Assembly: GCA_030710605.1 (NCBI GenBank)
Contig: CP092863.1
Coordinates: forward strand, 107,184,099-107,248,098
Direction: 5' to 3'
DNA length: 64,000 nt
DNA from: Cordylochernes scorpioides
Taxonomy: Eukaryota; Arthropoda; Arachnida; Pseudoscorpiones; Chernetidae
The position numbers and the translations under genes are program-made. The notes under the pieces were generated by a model. The model saw nothing but the letters and a program-made list of their open reading frames with translations, ran no database searches and was not told the origin of the DNA. Every line of letters begins with the position of its first letter. The first letter of the stretch is position 1. Positions 21,130-31,464 of this stretch are shown in pieces.

Positions 21130-21620
21130 AATAATATTATCTATTATTCTATGGATATATTCATTGAAAAATTTAAATAATCAATAAAAATCACTTCGCT
21201 GAAACCAATCAATCCGTTAAGATATCAGACGATAAAGTTTTTCTTTCTAGAAAACTCGCCAAATGGCATCGTCTTCATTAGCCTTCATTAATTTGGCTAA
21301 AAACCATTTATGTTGTGTTTCGGAGTTGTTAGTCTTCATTTTCCTAATTAGTTTCTTCCCTTAATTTTCTGACAAAATAAATTAATTGTTTTCACAAAAA
21401 CCTCCACACAGGCTTCATTTCCTTCCTTTGTTAACTGACCAAAATGATTATCTAGTTCGCAGTGAGAAATCAAAACCGTTTTTATAATAAAATTATCTAA
21501 TGGTTTGTTTTAATTGAAGTTACTAAATTACTGATATTACGGAAATGTTTACTTTAATATCATTTAAAAAAAAATTGTTAAAGAATTACAGGTTCGTTAC
21601 CTAATACTCTTTGTTTTACA
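21130..21620. other. Unassigned AT-rich sequence
   Basis: No gene and no repeat relation recognised. Confidence 0.35.
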
Positions 21621-21624
21621 CACA

Positions 21625-21955
21625 ACACACACATCTTTATTAAGACCACCGGTCTTATACAGGTTCACCACAGGAAGGAAGCATTGATAGAGCTCCTATA
21701 CTCCAGACAGCACAGCACCCAACAACAGCCTCCAGGACCGACGCATGTCCAGTGGCATTTTATTATCACAAATATACTCGCCGGTCGTCTTTTTTTTTTA
21801 AAGGAGACAGTGGCAATTTTGTTCACGCTTGGTTATCTAGTATGTCTTTAATAAAGGTCATTGTAATATCTTTTAGAGTTTATTATCTGAATCCCGATAT
21901 ATAATACATACTTAAAGGTACAAATTTCTTAAATTTTGTCCATGAGTGTACACGT
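21625..21955. repeat. Retroposon tail followed by a 76-bp satellite flank module
   Basis: TTTATTAAGACCACCGGTC then TATACAGGTTCACC at 21635-21670 matches the retroposon tail. From 21780 the satellite module (GGAGACAGTGGCAA, TTAATAAAGGTCATTG) and one 76-bp unit follow in reverse orientation. Confidence 0.65.
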
Positions 21956-22265
21956 GGTACAGGCCATGATAATCATGGTGGATAGGTAACGACTGCTTTC
22001 ATTGCAAGTACTCCTACAAGTTCACATGTAGAAATCAGTTCGATTTTCGCAGTCAAAAATGTGCTAGAATCCCGTTTGATCACTTTAAATTACTGGTAGG
22101 GTTGGATCGGATTGGATTTAGCTAGAATCGGGAGCTATTGAAGCTATATATTTCTTCAGAAAGAGAGAGAGAAAAAAAAAGTGCTCAATGCGGGATTCGA
22201 TCCCAGGTTGTATCTGTCGAAATTCGACGGTTTATCCCGCTCATTAACCAACCACAAATTTATAG
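21956..22265 (-). mobile_element. SINE-1, near full length, diverged
   Basis: Minus-strand copy with body words GCCATGATAATCATGG and GTGCTAGAATCCCG and a tRNA-like head whose plus-strand B box is CGGGATTCGATCCCAGG at 22191-22207. Confidence 0.75.
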
Positions 22266-22479
22266 ATAACCTAGTGTTATGTATTGTAAATAATCAGTGA
22301 TTTTATATTCTGTGTTATCATCATCATTTTGTTATAAAATAATATATGCCGAAGAATCATTGTATTGTTATGTTGTGTTAAACAAAGGTTGACATTTATT
22401 TAAAATAAAAAAAAAGTTTTCAAATAAAAACATAGCGCCAGGGTGAAGTACCAATATATAAGAACAATATAAATGGAAA

Positions 22480-22745
22480 TTTCATCCTGGGAGGATATTT
22501 ATCTATAAACATAATGGTAACCTCTCTCGTCAAAATAGACGTCAAAACTAGACGCCATCGACTATTGAACGTCACTACAAACTAGCGGCCTTGGGTCGGT
22601 GACAAAGCCACAACACCACTTTGGTAAACTGAGAAGCGCCTACTTGAACACTATGGTTTCGTACTAATGGATCTCATCAGATTCCTTGTGATTCTCATGA
22701 AATAAAGCCCAACCTGAACTGTCAATAAGGAATTCAGTCATAGGA
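22480..22745. mobile_element. F1 element copy
   Basis: Plus strand has CCTCTCTCGTCAAAATAG, TAGACGCCATC and GAACGTCACTACAAACTAGC; then GGTGACAAAGCCACAACACC and ACTGAGAAGCGCC. The hammerhead-like motif follows on the minus strand. Confidence 0.65.
22645..22690 (-). ncRNA. Hammerhead-like motif (F1) with intact CUGAUGA core
   Basis: Minus strand: CTGATGA (plus 22680-22674), GATCCATTAGTAC, GAAA (plus 22660-22657), CCATAGTG. The 3-9 core and GAAA are present, but helix II pairs poorly (G-C and C-G ends, mismatched middle). Probably decayed. Confidence 0.45.
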
Positions 22746-22832
22746 AATTTCTGGAAAGGGAAAAAAAATGTGAAAACAATGTCTAATATGCAAGTTTTTT
22801 TTAATAAATAAAAAAATAATTTAAATTGTTTT

Positions 22833-23056
22833 TCGGCCACTGACTTAGCTCCAAAAGAAATGGCCGCCTCTGACATGAGTAACAGACGCCATGTACAGCC
22901 GCTCCTAACATGGAGTACAAACGCTGCTCATTCTGTATCCCTGGATTAGGAGACCTTACAGGGTACTATCAGCCGGACCAGCTGGGCCCAGGTTTTATAG
23001 CAAGCTTGTTACTGCTCCCCCTTCTTCTTTTTCATCCGGGCTTGGGACCTGCAAAG
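22833..23056 (+). repeat. GC-richer dispersed repeat, copy 2
   Basis: Second copy of the 15627-15852 repeat, same orientation, with the same ATG frame (MAASDMSNRRHVQ) ending after about 29 codons. Confidence 0.6.
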
Positions 23057-23104
23057 GTCAAAGAAAAATAATTAATACTAGTCGATTTATAAATAAATAG
23101 TCTC

Positions 23105-23290
23105 CAACTGCCCAAACGCATAAAAGTCGGTGGACGAGTAGGTAACACCCTCGATTCCCGACAGCCATGAACCGGGATTGAATCCCGCGTTAACATTTTG
23201 TTTAATATGTGAATAACCTTCACATTCATTGTTTCAATTATCATAAACTAGGTTGCTCTTGTTGAGCGGTACAAAGTGATTTTGTAACCG
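23105..23290 (+). mobile_element. SINE-3 (tRNA-like)
   Basis: GTCGGTGGACGAGTAGG forms an A-box-like start and GGGATTGAATCCC a B box. The body runs through TTAACATTTTG, GAATAACCTTCACATTC and GGTTGCTCTTGTTGAGCGG. The second copy (minus strand, 30885-31385) is split by a SINE-1. Confidence 0.65.
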
Positions 23291-23569
23291 GAACTGCCCA
23301 AACTGCAATGAAAACAATGTACAAAAGAAAACATAGTATTTTACAAAACGTGCCATATATAAAGGTTAATATGATTATCAATTATATGGTAATGTAAGAT
23401 ATATTCCCCCAATAACCCTCTCCCTATTTTTTCTATTAGTTTCATTACGTATTCTATCCGAGTTACTTATGAATAATACATACCGACATAACAGAGAAAT
23501 CAATATATTAATATTCTTTTACTACAAAAACAGGATTTATCAAATATATATAATAAATATATAAAAGGG

Positions 23570-23764
23570 GCGTACCTGGATCTGTAAAGAAAAAATAAAC
23601 ACATTTTCTTCTCAAAATATTTCGAGAGATTGCTCCCTCTTTAACAATTTATTGCACAGTGATTACATTGTACACTGATAAAGAGGGAGCAAATTCTCGA
23701 AATATTTAAAGAAAAATATATATATATTTTTTAATTTACAGATCCAGGTACGCCCTTTTATATA
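23570..23764. mobile_element. Foldback/MITE family M4
   Basis: Ends TATAAAAGGGGCGTACC / GGTACGCCCTTTTATA. The arms extend about 75 bp through GGATCTGTAAAGAAA and AAATATTTCGAGAGATTGC. The second copy is at 47496-47760. Flanking TTAATTAATGGAT...CCTTTTGACT is shared in inverted order, so a larger repeat surrounds both. Confidence 0.8.
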
Positions 23765-24051
23765 ATATTAATTAATGGATTGCCTTTTGACTCAAACATA
23801 CATATGTTATATAAATTGTATTTTATTTTATAATTATATTTCATAGATTTAAATACTCTCTGTTAAATCGACCGCCAGAAGTCACGCTTACCCTATAAAA
23901 ACTCGTTGTTGTTATTTCCCGATGGCCGGCTCAAAACTTTTGTACATTATGTAAATAATATTTTGTTTTCCTTGTTCTACTCGCCTTAAGCCAGGCAGTA
24001 CTTTTATCAAATTATGTTTTATATATTCCTTTAGTTCAATTGAAACTATTT

Positions 24052-24768
24052 CAAATCTTCATTATTTTTTATTATTATAGTTTCAAGATTTTAACCACGA
24101 CTGCATTAACATAGCTTAATCCTAAAGATAATCAAAATCAAACAGAAATCTCATTTTTTCTATAATATACATAGCATTTAGTTATCTTCTTTGAGTGTAA
24201 TATATTTTATATTATTTGATCATTGACCACATGATAATACCGTGAATTTAATTGCATTCAATATTTATTTCTAAATATAAGATGAAGGATGAGATTAACT
24301 CGTAATGTTGTAGTAATACATACCTATATTGATATTAATGCTCTTAACTAGTATTTTTGAATAGTTATTGTATATAGTAATAAAACGAGCGCCAACAGCG
24401 CGAAACGCGTTCGTGAATGGCTTTTCTTGATAAATCAAGAAATTGGGTTGGCCAAATATCACGGGGCAAGCTAAATAAACGTTTAGTTTATTTTTGCTCC
24501 ACTAGATGGCGCTCTGCCATCTAAAAAAGCACATGTGCTCGTGGTCAGGAGATGCCTTTTTTACAGCGTGGCGATATGATGTATTTTTTATTTTTAATAG
24601 TAAGTTTATTTTTGCTTATCCCTAGTGCCATATATTATATATATATTATGAATAAAAATATGTTCTCCTGATTTTTGATTATCTTGAGGATAATGCTATG
24701 TAAATGCAGTCGTGGTTAAAATCTTGAAAGTATAATAGTAAACATAGTGAAGATTAGAATACTATTGA
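24052..24768. mobile_element. Element with about 100-bp inverted ends and an F2 core inside
   Basis: Left end CAAGATTTTAACCACGACTG and CATAGC..TAATCC..AAAGATAATC is mirrored at 24690-24740 (GATTATCTTGAGGATAATGC, CAGTCGTGGTTAAAATCTTG). Inside, 24375-24520 holds the F2 remnant GCCAACAGCGCGAAACGCG and the hairpin AGATGGCGCTCTGCCATCT. Confidence 0.7.
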
Positions 24769-24774
24769 AGTCCA

Positions 24775-24865
24775 TGTTACAGGCCATGATAATAATGGTG
24801 GGCAAAAGTAGGCGACTGCTTTTACTCTAAATGCACCACATCTCTACACATGTGAAAAGCAGATA
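24775..24865 (-). mobile_element. SINE-1 3' fragment
   Basis: CAGGCCATGATAATAATGG, GCGACTGCTTTTACTC and ACACATGTGAAAAGCAG, truncated before the tRNA head. Confidence 0.65.
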
Positions 24866-25059
24866 AAGTACATAATAGAGTACAAATGTAAATACATAAC
24901 AGTATGCTCCCTAGTTGTATTATTAGAAAACTTATTAATTTTATAATTTTTCGTTTTTTTTAGTTTTATTTAGTGAAGATTTAGTCCAACAATTTCTTGT
25001 TGGATACAAATGTATTTTTTTCTCAATATCACCAGTAGATCTGTTACATTCAACCTATT

Positions 25060-25808
25060 TACACTCATTGACAAAACTTAAGGAAGTTGTACCTTTTAGC
25101 ATGTATATATCGGGATTCAGACAATAACTCTGAAGGATACACTCATGGACAAAACTTAAGGAAGTTGTACCTTTTAGTATGTATATCGGGATTCAGACAA
25201 TAACTCTGAAAGATACACTCATGGACAAAACTTAAGGAAGTTGCATCTTTTAGCATGTATATCAGGATTCAGACAATAACTCTGAAAGATACACTCATGG
25301 ACAAAACTTAAGGAAGTTGAACCTTTCAGCATGTATATCGGGATTCAGACAATAACTCTGAAAGATACACTCATGGACAAAACTTAAGGAAGTTGTACCT
25401 TTTAGCATGTATATCGGGATTCAGACAATAACTCTGAAAGATACACTCATGGACAAAACTTAAGGTAGTTGTACCTTTTAGCATGTATATCGGGATTCCG
25501 ACAATAACTCTGAAAGATACACTCATGGACAAAACTTAAGGAAGTTGTTCCTTTTAGCATGTATATCGGGATTCAGACAATAACTCTGAAAGATACACTC
25601 ATGGACAAAAATTAAGGAAGTTGTACCTTTTAGCATGTATATCGGGATTGAGACAATAACTCTGAGAGATATCACAATCACCTTTATTGAAGACACATGA
25701 GATAACCAAGTGTGAAAAATAATTCCTCTGTCTTCTTGAAAAAAAGGCCGAAAGCCGACTACATCAAAGACTTTCCACTTCCTTAAGTTTTATCTCCCCG
25801 AGTGTATA
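25060..25808. repeat. 76-bp minisatellite array with flanking module
   Basis: Eight units, landmarks ACTCATGGAC near 25141, 25217 and 25293 give the 76-bp period. The module with CACCTTTATTGAAGACAC and AACCAAGTGTGAAAAATAA follows. Confidence 0.92.
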
Positions 25809-25974
25809 TAGCATTTAATACTTTTATACGTGATATATAACAGTTTATATAATAAAGATAGAAAGATTGAAACTACTCTATTACAATATAAGAGAAAGAG
25901 AAATCAACACTTTAAAATTAAACAAAAATTAATAACATTCTATATATTGTCATATAATAACATCTTCAAATTTA

Positions 25975-26150
25975 AAAGCACGAATGTTTCTTTTATTCAC
26001 AATAAAAACTTCTACTGCCCTTACTGCGATGGAAAAATATATTAGGAGGGCTCTCTTTCTCTTGGATAATCAGTGTTCATCGCAGTAAGGACAGTAGAAG
26101 TTTGTATTGTGTATAAAAGAAACATTCGTACTTTTAAATCCTTTCATTTT
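25975..26150. mobile_element. Foldback family M5 copy
   Basis: Arms CTACTGCCCTTACTGCGATGG and mirror CATCGCAGTAAGGACAGTAG, with outer GCACGAATGTTTCTTTTA and mirror TAAAAGAAACATTCGT. Confidence 0.8.
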
Positions 26151-26359
26151 ATATATATAGATGGCGCGTTATTGCTTTGTGTTAATCTTTGTTATATATA
26201 ATTCTACTCTGAAACCACACACAATCTACTTATATAATTGCCTTATTCTGTCTGTCTGAAGTTCACTGTCTGAGGTTCTCTGTCTGAAGCTCACTGTCTG
26301 AAGTTCACGGATAGAATGCGCGCCCATTGGCTGCCGGCGAACACGTGGCCTCCCTGCCC

Positions 26360-26728
26360 CCCTCTAGACAACCCTGTTATCAGCTGTGTGATACATACAC
26401 ATGTCTATAGCGGCCATTCTAGACAACCCTGTTATCAGCAGTGTGTTACATCCACCTGTCTATACAGACCACCCTGTCTATAGCGGCCACTCTAGACACC
26501 CCTGTTATTAGCAGTGTGCTACATCCACCTGTCTATACAGACCACCCTGTCTATAGCGGTCACTTTAGGCAACCCTGTTATCAGCTGTGTGATACATCCA
26601 CCTGTCTATACAGACCACCCTGTCTATAGCGGCCACTCTAGGCAACCCTATTATCTGCTTTGTGATACATCCACCTGTCTATACAGACCACCCTGTCTAT
26701 AGCGGCCACTCTAGGCAACCCTAGGAAG
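26360..26728. repeat. Tandem repeat, 73-bp period
   Basis: CCTGTTAT landmarks at 26428, 26501 and 26574, with a variant at 26647. Units hold ACATCCACCTGTCTATACAG and CTATAGCGGCCACT. Overlapping open frames reflect the repeat. Confidence 0.88.
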
Positions 26729-26742
26729 CAAGATGTATACAA

Positions 26743-26814
26743 GGTCAAGGGATGGGAATCGAACCCACGAACTTCCGCTTACCGGGCAGATGCCATGACC
26801 ACTAGGCTATAGGC
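26743..26814 (-). tRNA. tRNA-like segment (SINE-2 head type), non-functional
   Basis: Minus strand TAGCCTAGTGGTCATGGC (A box), CTGCCCGGTAAGC and GTGGGTTCGATTCCC (B box). Same tRNA-like head as SINE-2, but the acceptor ends do not pair. Lies within the Helitron-A relative. Confidence 0.55.
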
Positions 26815-27059
26815 TCATTATTTCTTTATACCGTTATTATACCGTTATATTATATATAGTTAAAACATTTTAAAAACACACAGTTTGGAACGGGACGTTT
26901 CACAAGAGTGACATCCATGGCGCCAATTTATAAATGTAACGAATAGTATTTGAATTAAAACGTTTTTAAAATATATTCGCACTCGGGTAAAACCCGGGCA
27001 TTGCCCGGACCATTCGTCTAGTGACTATATAACTACATGAATATATAACTAACATTATA

Positions 27060-27360
27060 ATTATATGTATTTCTACTGTCCTCAAAGCTTATGTCCATAG
27101 TTCATCTGAAAATACCATTCCAAGAGTCTAGCATCCGTATCACTATAAAAGAAAAATCGAAAAAACGCAATATAACAGCGGTATGGTAGATTAAAATGGC
27201 GAAACCGCTGGGAGGGTTCACCACTGATGAGTCAGGCCCTCCCATTAATTTATCCATTGCAGTAAGGATAGGAGAAATTGTTTAATTAAAAAAAAAAACA
27301 TACGCGTCTATAATAGTTTCAAATTTTGATAACAGATGGCGCGTTAATGCATCATAACAA
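27060..27360. mobile_element. Foldback family M5 copy
   Basis: TTCTACTGTCCTCAAAGC, CGGTATGGTAGATTAAAATG, GCGAAACCGCTGGGAGGG and CATTGCAGTAAGGATAG; then CAGATGGCGCG near 27335. Confidence 0.7.
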
Positions 27361-27364
27361 CATC

Positions 27365-27895
27365 GTAAAACCAATATTAAAGCTCCTATATATATTTTAT
27401 AAGGGACATTAGAAGGCTATATTGGGACCAATAAAGTAGAAATCAAGTGTGAAAAATTTAAATTTTAATAACCGAGGGAAATAAACAACAACCAGAATGT
27501 GGTAAGCCTTAGGGATCAATCCTGATTTAATTTTATGCTGTTTTTTTTATTAAACTTGGAATTTTTTCTTATTTATAATATTAATAAGGTATTTTTATGA
27601 GGTTCGTTAATTTGGGATATATTTCTTTTATTAACTATTTCTGCTTTTTTAACTTTTAATTAATATGGTTAAGAAGAAGTTTTTTTAGGTGGGTAAAGTT
27701 TTTCCAACACTTTTTTTTTATTCGTACTACATAATTTATGGTGTTTTTCTGGTATTTTTTTATTCCTCTTTTTTTTTATGGTAGGGACGTTTATATATTC
27801 TGTTTCATGTATTATTTAGTACAATTCAACATTTATAATATACAAGATAGGCAAAGAGGGATATTTACAGAGTAGCAAAAATAAATTTCAAAGTG
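27365..27895. other. Unassigned T-rich sequence
   Basis: No gene; long T runs and AT-rich low-complexity sequence. Confidence 0.4.
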
Positions 27896-27899
27896 AATA

Positions 27900-28112
27900 A
27901 TATTTCGATGCACTAGCGCGCCATCTGTTATCAAAATTTAAAACTATTTTAGACGCGTAATTTCCTTTTTTTTAATAAAACAATCTCTACTGCCCTTACT
28001 GCAATGGAAAAATTAAACTGGCGAAACCGCTGGGAGGATTCACCACTGATGAGCCAGGCCTTCCCTTTAATTTTTCCATTGCAGTAAGGGCAGTAGAAAT
28101 CGTTTTATTTTG
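27900..28112. mobile_element. Foldback family M5 copy (tight palindrome)
   Basis: Arms CTACTGCCCTTACTGCAATG / CATTGCAGTAAGGGCAGTAG around a centre with GCGAAACCGCTGGGAGG. The outer left part holds GCGCGCCATCTGTTATC and TTTTAGACGCGTAATT, as at 36.2 kb. Confidence 0.8.
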
Positions 28113-28129
28113 CTAAAATATGTTTATAG

Positions 28130-28335
28130 TATTAAAATTGCAAATATTTTCTTACAAAGAGTTTATTACAAAACGCTAGCTTTCAAGCGATAATCGCTCT
28201 TCAACGGGCTTAATAAAGTCGATGTTTTATAAAGGCCGTCGAAGAGCGATTAACACTTGAAAGCTAGCGTTTTGTAATAAAAAGAAACTCATTGTGAGAA
28301 AATATTTGTAATTTTAAACCCTTTTCACAATTTAT
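28130..28335. mobile_element. Palindromic element with F6 arms, uninterrupted
   Basis: AAATATTTTCTTACAAAG and ACGCTAGCTTTCAAGCG on the left; CTTGAAAGCTAGCGTTTTG and TTGTGAGAAAATATTTG on the right. It gives the empty-site structure for the LINE-split copy at 14460-15070. Confidence 0.78.
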
Positions 28336-28599
28336 CATAAAAATATGTTTATAGTATGTTTTGGTCTTGTCAACAGTAGCTATCTGATATTAATTTAGGA
28401 AATATTGGACATATTATATGGTTGTAAACAATATATAGGTGTAAGCGTATATATGTGTGTATATATATATATATTTTAAATTTAATGATGTAACTGTAAA
28501 TAAAATTCAAAGAATATCTCGTTATGTAAATGATATTTATGAATCTTTCTAAGTAACTTTCTGTGCATCTTTCCATGTTGAATATTTTCTTTGTTATAT

Positions 28600-28668
28600 T
28601 TGTATGTACATTTAGCGCAAGTGTCCCTAGGGGGACATAGCGTTTTGAATTGAAATAAATAAAGAAAG
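28600..28668 (+). mobile_element. 3' tail of a non-LTR retrotransposon
   Basis: CGCAAGTGTCCCTAGGGGGA, CATAGCGTTTTGAATTG, then AAATAAATAAAG. Same family as 3050-3115. Confidence 0.55.
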
Positions 28669-28884
28669 GTTAAAAAATATATACTTACCTTATGAAATTT
28701 CTTCTTATAACTTGTAAACTTGTACCGGAGTCTCAAAAAAGGAAAGAAAACAAAGCAAATAAAGGTAGAAAATATATCAATAGTGTATAAAAATAGAATA
28801 GTATACTTTTATACACTAGTATCGGACGCATATAAATGTTTATTGAAGTATAGAAATAATATAGATAATGTTGTAGCGAGAAAT

Positions 28885-29095
28885 GAGGTCTTGGAATATC
28901 TTAAGATGTAAGCGTATTTATTGATGACGTCAGCACGACAAGTCGACAATTATCAACAACTCAACCAAACTATTAACAGCTAGAGAATCTTGAACAAGCA
29001 AGCAAAGAACTATTTTTAAAGATGTTTTACAAATACAGAGTAATATATATTTTTATTATCTGTTGTATATATTTTCATTGATTAATATTAAATAA
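28885..29095 (+). repeat. Dispersed repeat with a TGACGTCA site
   Basis: Inverted relative at 38880-39135. Shared words are TGGAATATCTTAAGATGTAA (here), TTATTGATGACGTCA, AAGTCGACAATTATCAAC and CTAGAGAATCTTG. TGACGTCA is a perfect CRE-type palindrome; function unknown. Confidence 0.6.
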
Positions 29096-29299
29096 AATAA
29101 AATAATAAAATATAAATTATTTCTTCGCCACTATATAGATTAAAGTATAAAGAAAGGTGAAATCTCTCATGAGCGACTATTCTATTGAAAGATCACCTCT
29201 GTGAGCAACCACCTTTATAAGATCAAATTTGACTTCGCCAGATTCAATCCACCTCCAGTGAGAGTCCACCTCCAGAAGAAATAAAGAATGACCATATAC

Positions 29300-29530
29300 A
29301 ATCATGGACATAACTTAAAGGAGTGTTAAGTCTTTGATGCCGCCGGTCGTCTGTTTTTTTTTTTTTTTAAGGAGACAGAGACAATTTTATTTATACTTTG
29401 GTTATCTCGTGTGTCTTCAATAAAGGTCATTGGGTATCAAATATCTTTCAGAGTTATTGTCTGAATCACGATATACATTCTAAAAGGTACAACTTCCTAA
29501 GTATTGTCCACGAAGGTTTATAATAGCATA
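29300..29530. repeat. Single 76-bp satellite unit with flanking module, reverse orientation
   Basis: Module words GCCGCCGGTCGTCTG, AAGGAGACAGAG and TCTTCAATAAAGGTC are followed by one unit (GATATACATTCTAAAAGG). Confidence 0.75.
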
Positions 29531-29679
29531 TAAAATAATTATAATTCTATATTTACATTCTGTATCTCAAAGGATAATATATATATATATTTCTGCGCTC
29601 AATAAATAAAAGCATGTTGTGAATAGTGTTTTATCAGTTTTTTTTTTCTTTTCATAATTATCCATTTATGCCATTAATA

Positions 29680-29945
29680 TATGCCTTTGTAAAACGACAC
29701 TTGAAAATTATCCCGCATGTGTTTCTTTTAAACGAAAAATTGAAATTTATTTTAAGGAGAAATAACGATTATTTCTAACCTTAGGGATGAAGTATGAAAG
29801 GATGAATTGTGAAGAGTAATGATAAACGGAAAAAATAAAAGTGTCCAGGGATGGGAATCGAACCCACAGTGTTCCACTTACCTGGCAGATGCCATGTCCA
29901 CTAGGCTACCCTGGACATATTTTTCCGTTCGTAAATATTATATGA
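29680..29945 (-). mobile_element. SINE-2 with intact tRNA-like head
   Basis: The head on the minus strand (29916-29843) folds as a cloverleaf. Outside it ACGGAAAAA (29827-29835) and TTTTTCCGT (29922-29930) are inverted, extending the acceptor stem. The body carries CGAAAAATTGAAATTTATTT and GGATGAATTGTGAAGAG. Confidence 0.78.
29843..29916 (-). tRNA. tRNA-like SINE head (cloverleaf preserved)
   Basis: Acceptor GTCCAGG/CCTGGAC 7 bp, D stem GCC/GGC, and T arm GTGGG/CCCAT with loop TTCGATT. In the 62.4 kb sister the anticodon stem TCTGC/GCGGA encloses loop CCGGUAA, giving GGU (Thr-like) but C at position 33. Here two changes weaken that stem. Likely a SINE promoter, not a translating tRNA. Confidence 0.6.
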
Positions 29946-29949
29946 GGTA

Positions 29950-30090
29950 ATTTATAATACAATATAATGCGGCATGTGATTGTAAAATCCTTTAAAATGA
30001 ATTTCGATTTTTCGTTTAAAAGAAACACATGCGGGATAATTTTTCAAATGTCGTTTTACAATCATAAGCCGCATTATTGTATTATATAAT
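29950..30090. mobile_element. Inverted pair of SINE-2 body ends
   Basis: TTATAATACAATATAATGCG at the left and GCCGCATTATTGTATTATA at the right form a palindrome of about 135 bp next to the SINE-2 copy. Confidence 0.65.
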
Positions 30091-30093
30091 ACA

Positions 30094-30545
30094 CTAGCCG
30101 AATGACCCGGGCAACGCCCGTGTTTTAATTTAGACACGTGGACCTGTTGGATCATTAACGCCCGTGTTTTACCCGATTGAATGTTTTTATTCAAATACTA
30201 TTTGTTACAATTATAAATTGGCGCCTTAAATAAATGCATATATTAGTTAATAACTATAGCCTATGTGCTTTATCTGTCTATGTACTGTTGGCTTCCGTAG
30301 GCGTCTCTTACTGGGAAAAAGAAAGAGAGGATTCCATTTAGTTATTAACTAATATATGCATTTATTTAAGGAGCGACCCGCTCCAACACAATAGTTACAA
30401 AAACCAAAAAGCGAGTGGGGGGGCAAAGTGTCTCGCGCAGTGGCGGCGCCATCGTAGCGAACCAATAGGAGAGCGCCATTCCAAAAAAAAAAAAGCAAAC
30501 GGTGACAGAGATGAAGAACGCATGACGCTCGTAACTGTATATAGA
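30094..30545 (-). mobile_element. Helitron-A with embedded TTAA MITE (452 bp)
   Basis: Minus strand: 5' ATTCTATATACAGTTACG with TC at 30545-30544, 3' ACACGGGCGTTGCCCGGG-like hairpin, TCATTCGG, CTAG at 30097-30094. It contains CCTCCTATTGG-type sequence (plus CCAATAGGAGAGCG) and the MITE 30230-30365. The G/C tract of its sister copies is shortened here. Confidence 0.82.
30230..30365. mobile_element. 136-bp MITE with TTAA flanks (in Helitron-A)
   Basis: Flanked by TTAA at 30226-30229 and 30366-30369. Inverted ends ATAAATGCATATATTAG and mirror, about 27 bp. TTAA duplication is typical of piggyBac-type elements; the class is inferred from that alone. The same MITE is at the same Helitron position at 37307 and about 44811. 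Confidence 0.75.
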
Positions 30546-30884
30546 ATGCCTTTGGGATCAGAAAGCCTCAAGTATTAAGAGATTTCAATCTACACGCACC
30601 AAACTTATTAACCCACAACCTAAATAATAAAATATTAGATGCCAGAGATTCATTCACACTCCACATAAAAGATTGTCTAGTAGCAAGTTTTTATTTTAAA
30701 ATCTACTTTTTACATTTAAAAAAATGTTTTTATATTTCAAAACTAAAACTAATTATGATCTTCAAAAATTCAATAAAATAAACCCTTGTATCGATATTAA
30801 GGTGAAACTATGGCTTCTGGGGATAGGCTTCAGGCTAGAGATTTGTGAATTAAAATGTGTTTTTTTATTGTTCCAAAATCACTT

Positions 30885-31385
30885 ATTAGGTACCGCTCAA
30901 CAAGAGCAACCTAGTTTATGATATTTACAACAATGAAGGGGGTCGGTGGAAGGCTGGTTAAACCGTTTGGTTTTCGACCACTACGACCCGGGTTCGATTC
31001 CCGCATTGGACACTTTTTCTGTTAAAAAAAAAATACTCCAATGGCCCCCCGATTCTTGCAAAAGTCCAACCCCACCAGCGAGTGCAAGTAACCAAACGGG
31101 GCTCTGGCACATTTGTAAGTGCAAAGTCGAGCTGCTTTCACATGTGTAGACATGTGGTGCACTTACAGTAAAAAGCAGTCGCTAACTACCCACCATGATT
31201 ATCATGGCCTGTACCACGTATACTAGGGATAAGAAAAAAAAACAGAACAAAAAAAAAAAACAACAACAATGAATGTGAAGGTTATTCACATATTAAACAA
31301 AATGTTAACGTGGGATTCAATCCCGGTTCATGGCTGTCGGGAATCAAGGGTGTTACCTACTTGTCCACCGATTCTTTGTTTTAAA
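30885..31385 (-). mobile_element. SINE-3 split by SINE-1
   Basis: ACCGCTCAACAAGAGCAACC (30895-30914) and the rest from 31274 (GTGAAGGTTATTCACA, CGTGGGATTCAATCCCGG) form one minus-strand SINE-3, interrupted by SINE-1. Confidence 0.7.
30938..31262 (+). mobile_element. SINE-1 with 11-bp target duplication
   Basis: Flanked by ACAACAATGAA at 30927-30937 and 31263-31273. The tRNA-like head holds GGTTCGATTCC; the body has AAAGTCCAACCCCACCAGCG and ACATGTGTAGACATGTGGTG; the tail is A-rich. Direct repeats plus A tail show retroposition. Confidence 0.88.
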
Positions 31386-31464
31386 ATGTTTTAAAAGAAA
31401 TTTATTTCCCTGGAAAAATAGTACAAAAGTGAATTAGTACTTAATTCAGATAGATAAATTAAGA

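Larger units (their letters stand above)
26203..27021 (+). mobile_element. Helitron-A relative with 73-bp tandem array and tRNA-like segment
   Basis: The 3' end is well defined: CTCGGGTAAAACCCGGGC, TTGCCCGGA, CCATTCGT, CTAG at 27018-27021. Upstream are the family blocks GGAACGGGACGTTTCAC and GGCGCCAATTTATAAATG. The 5' end at 26203 (TC after AT) is a guess. Inside lie a tandem array and a tRNA-like stretch. Confidence 0.6.

Noticed and set aside
26441-26702. Repeated MCYIHLSIQTTL-type open frames
   Set aside because: Product of the 73-bp tandem array.
26360-26728. Possible CRISPR-like array
   Set aside because: Tandem repeats without unique spacers in eukaryotic repeat DNA; same reasoning for the 76-bp arrays.
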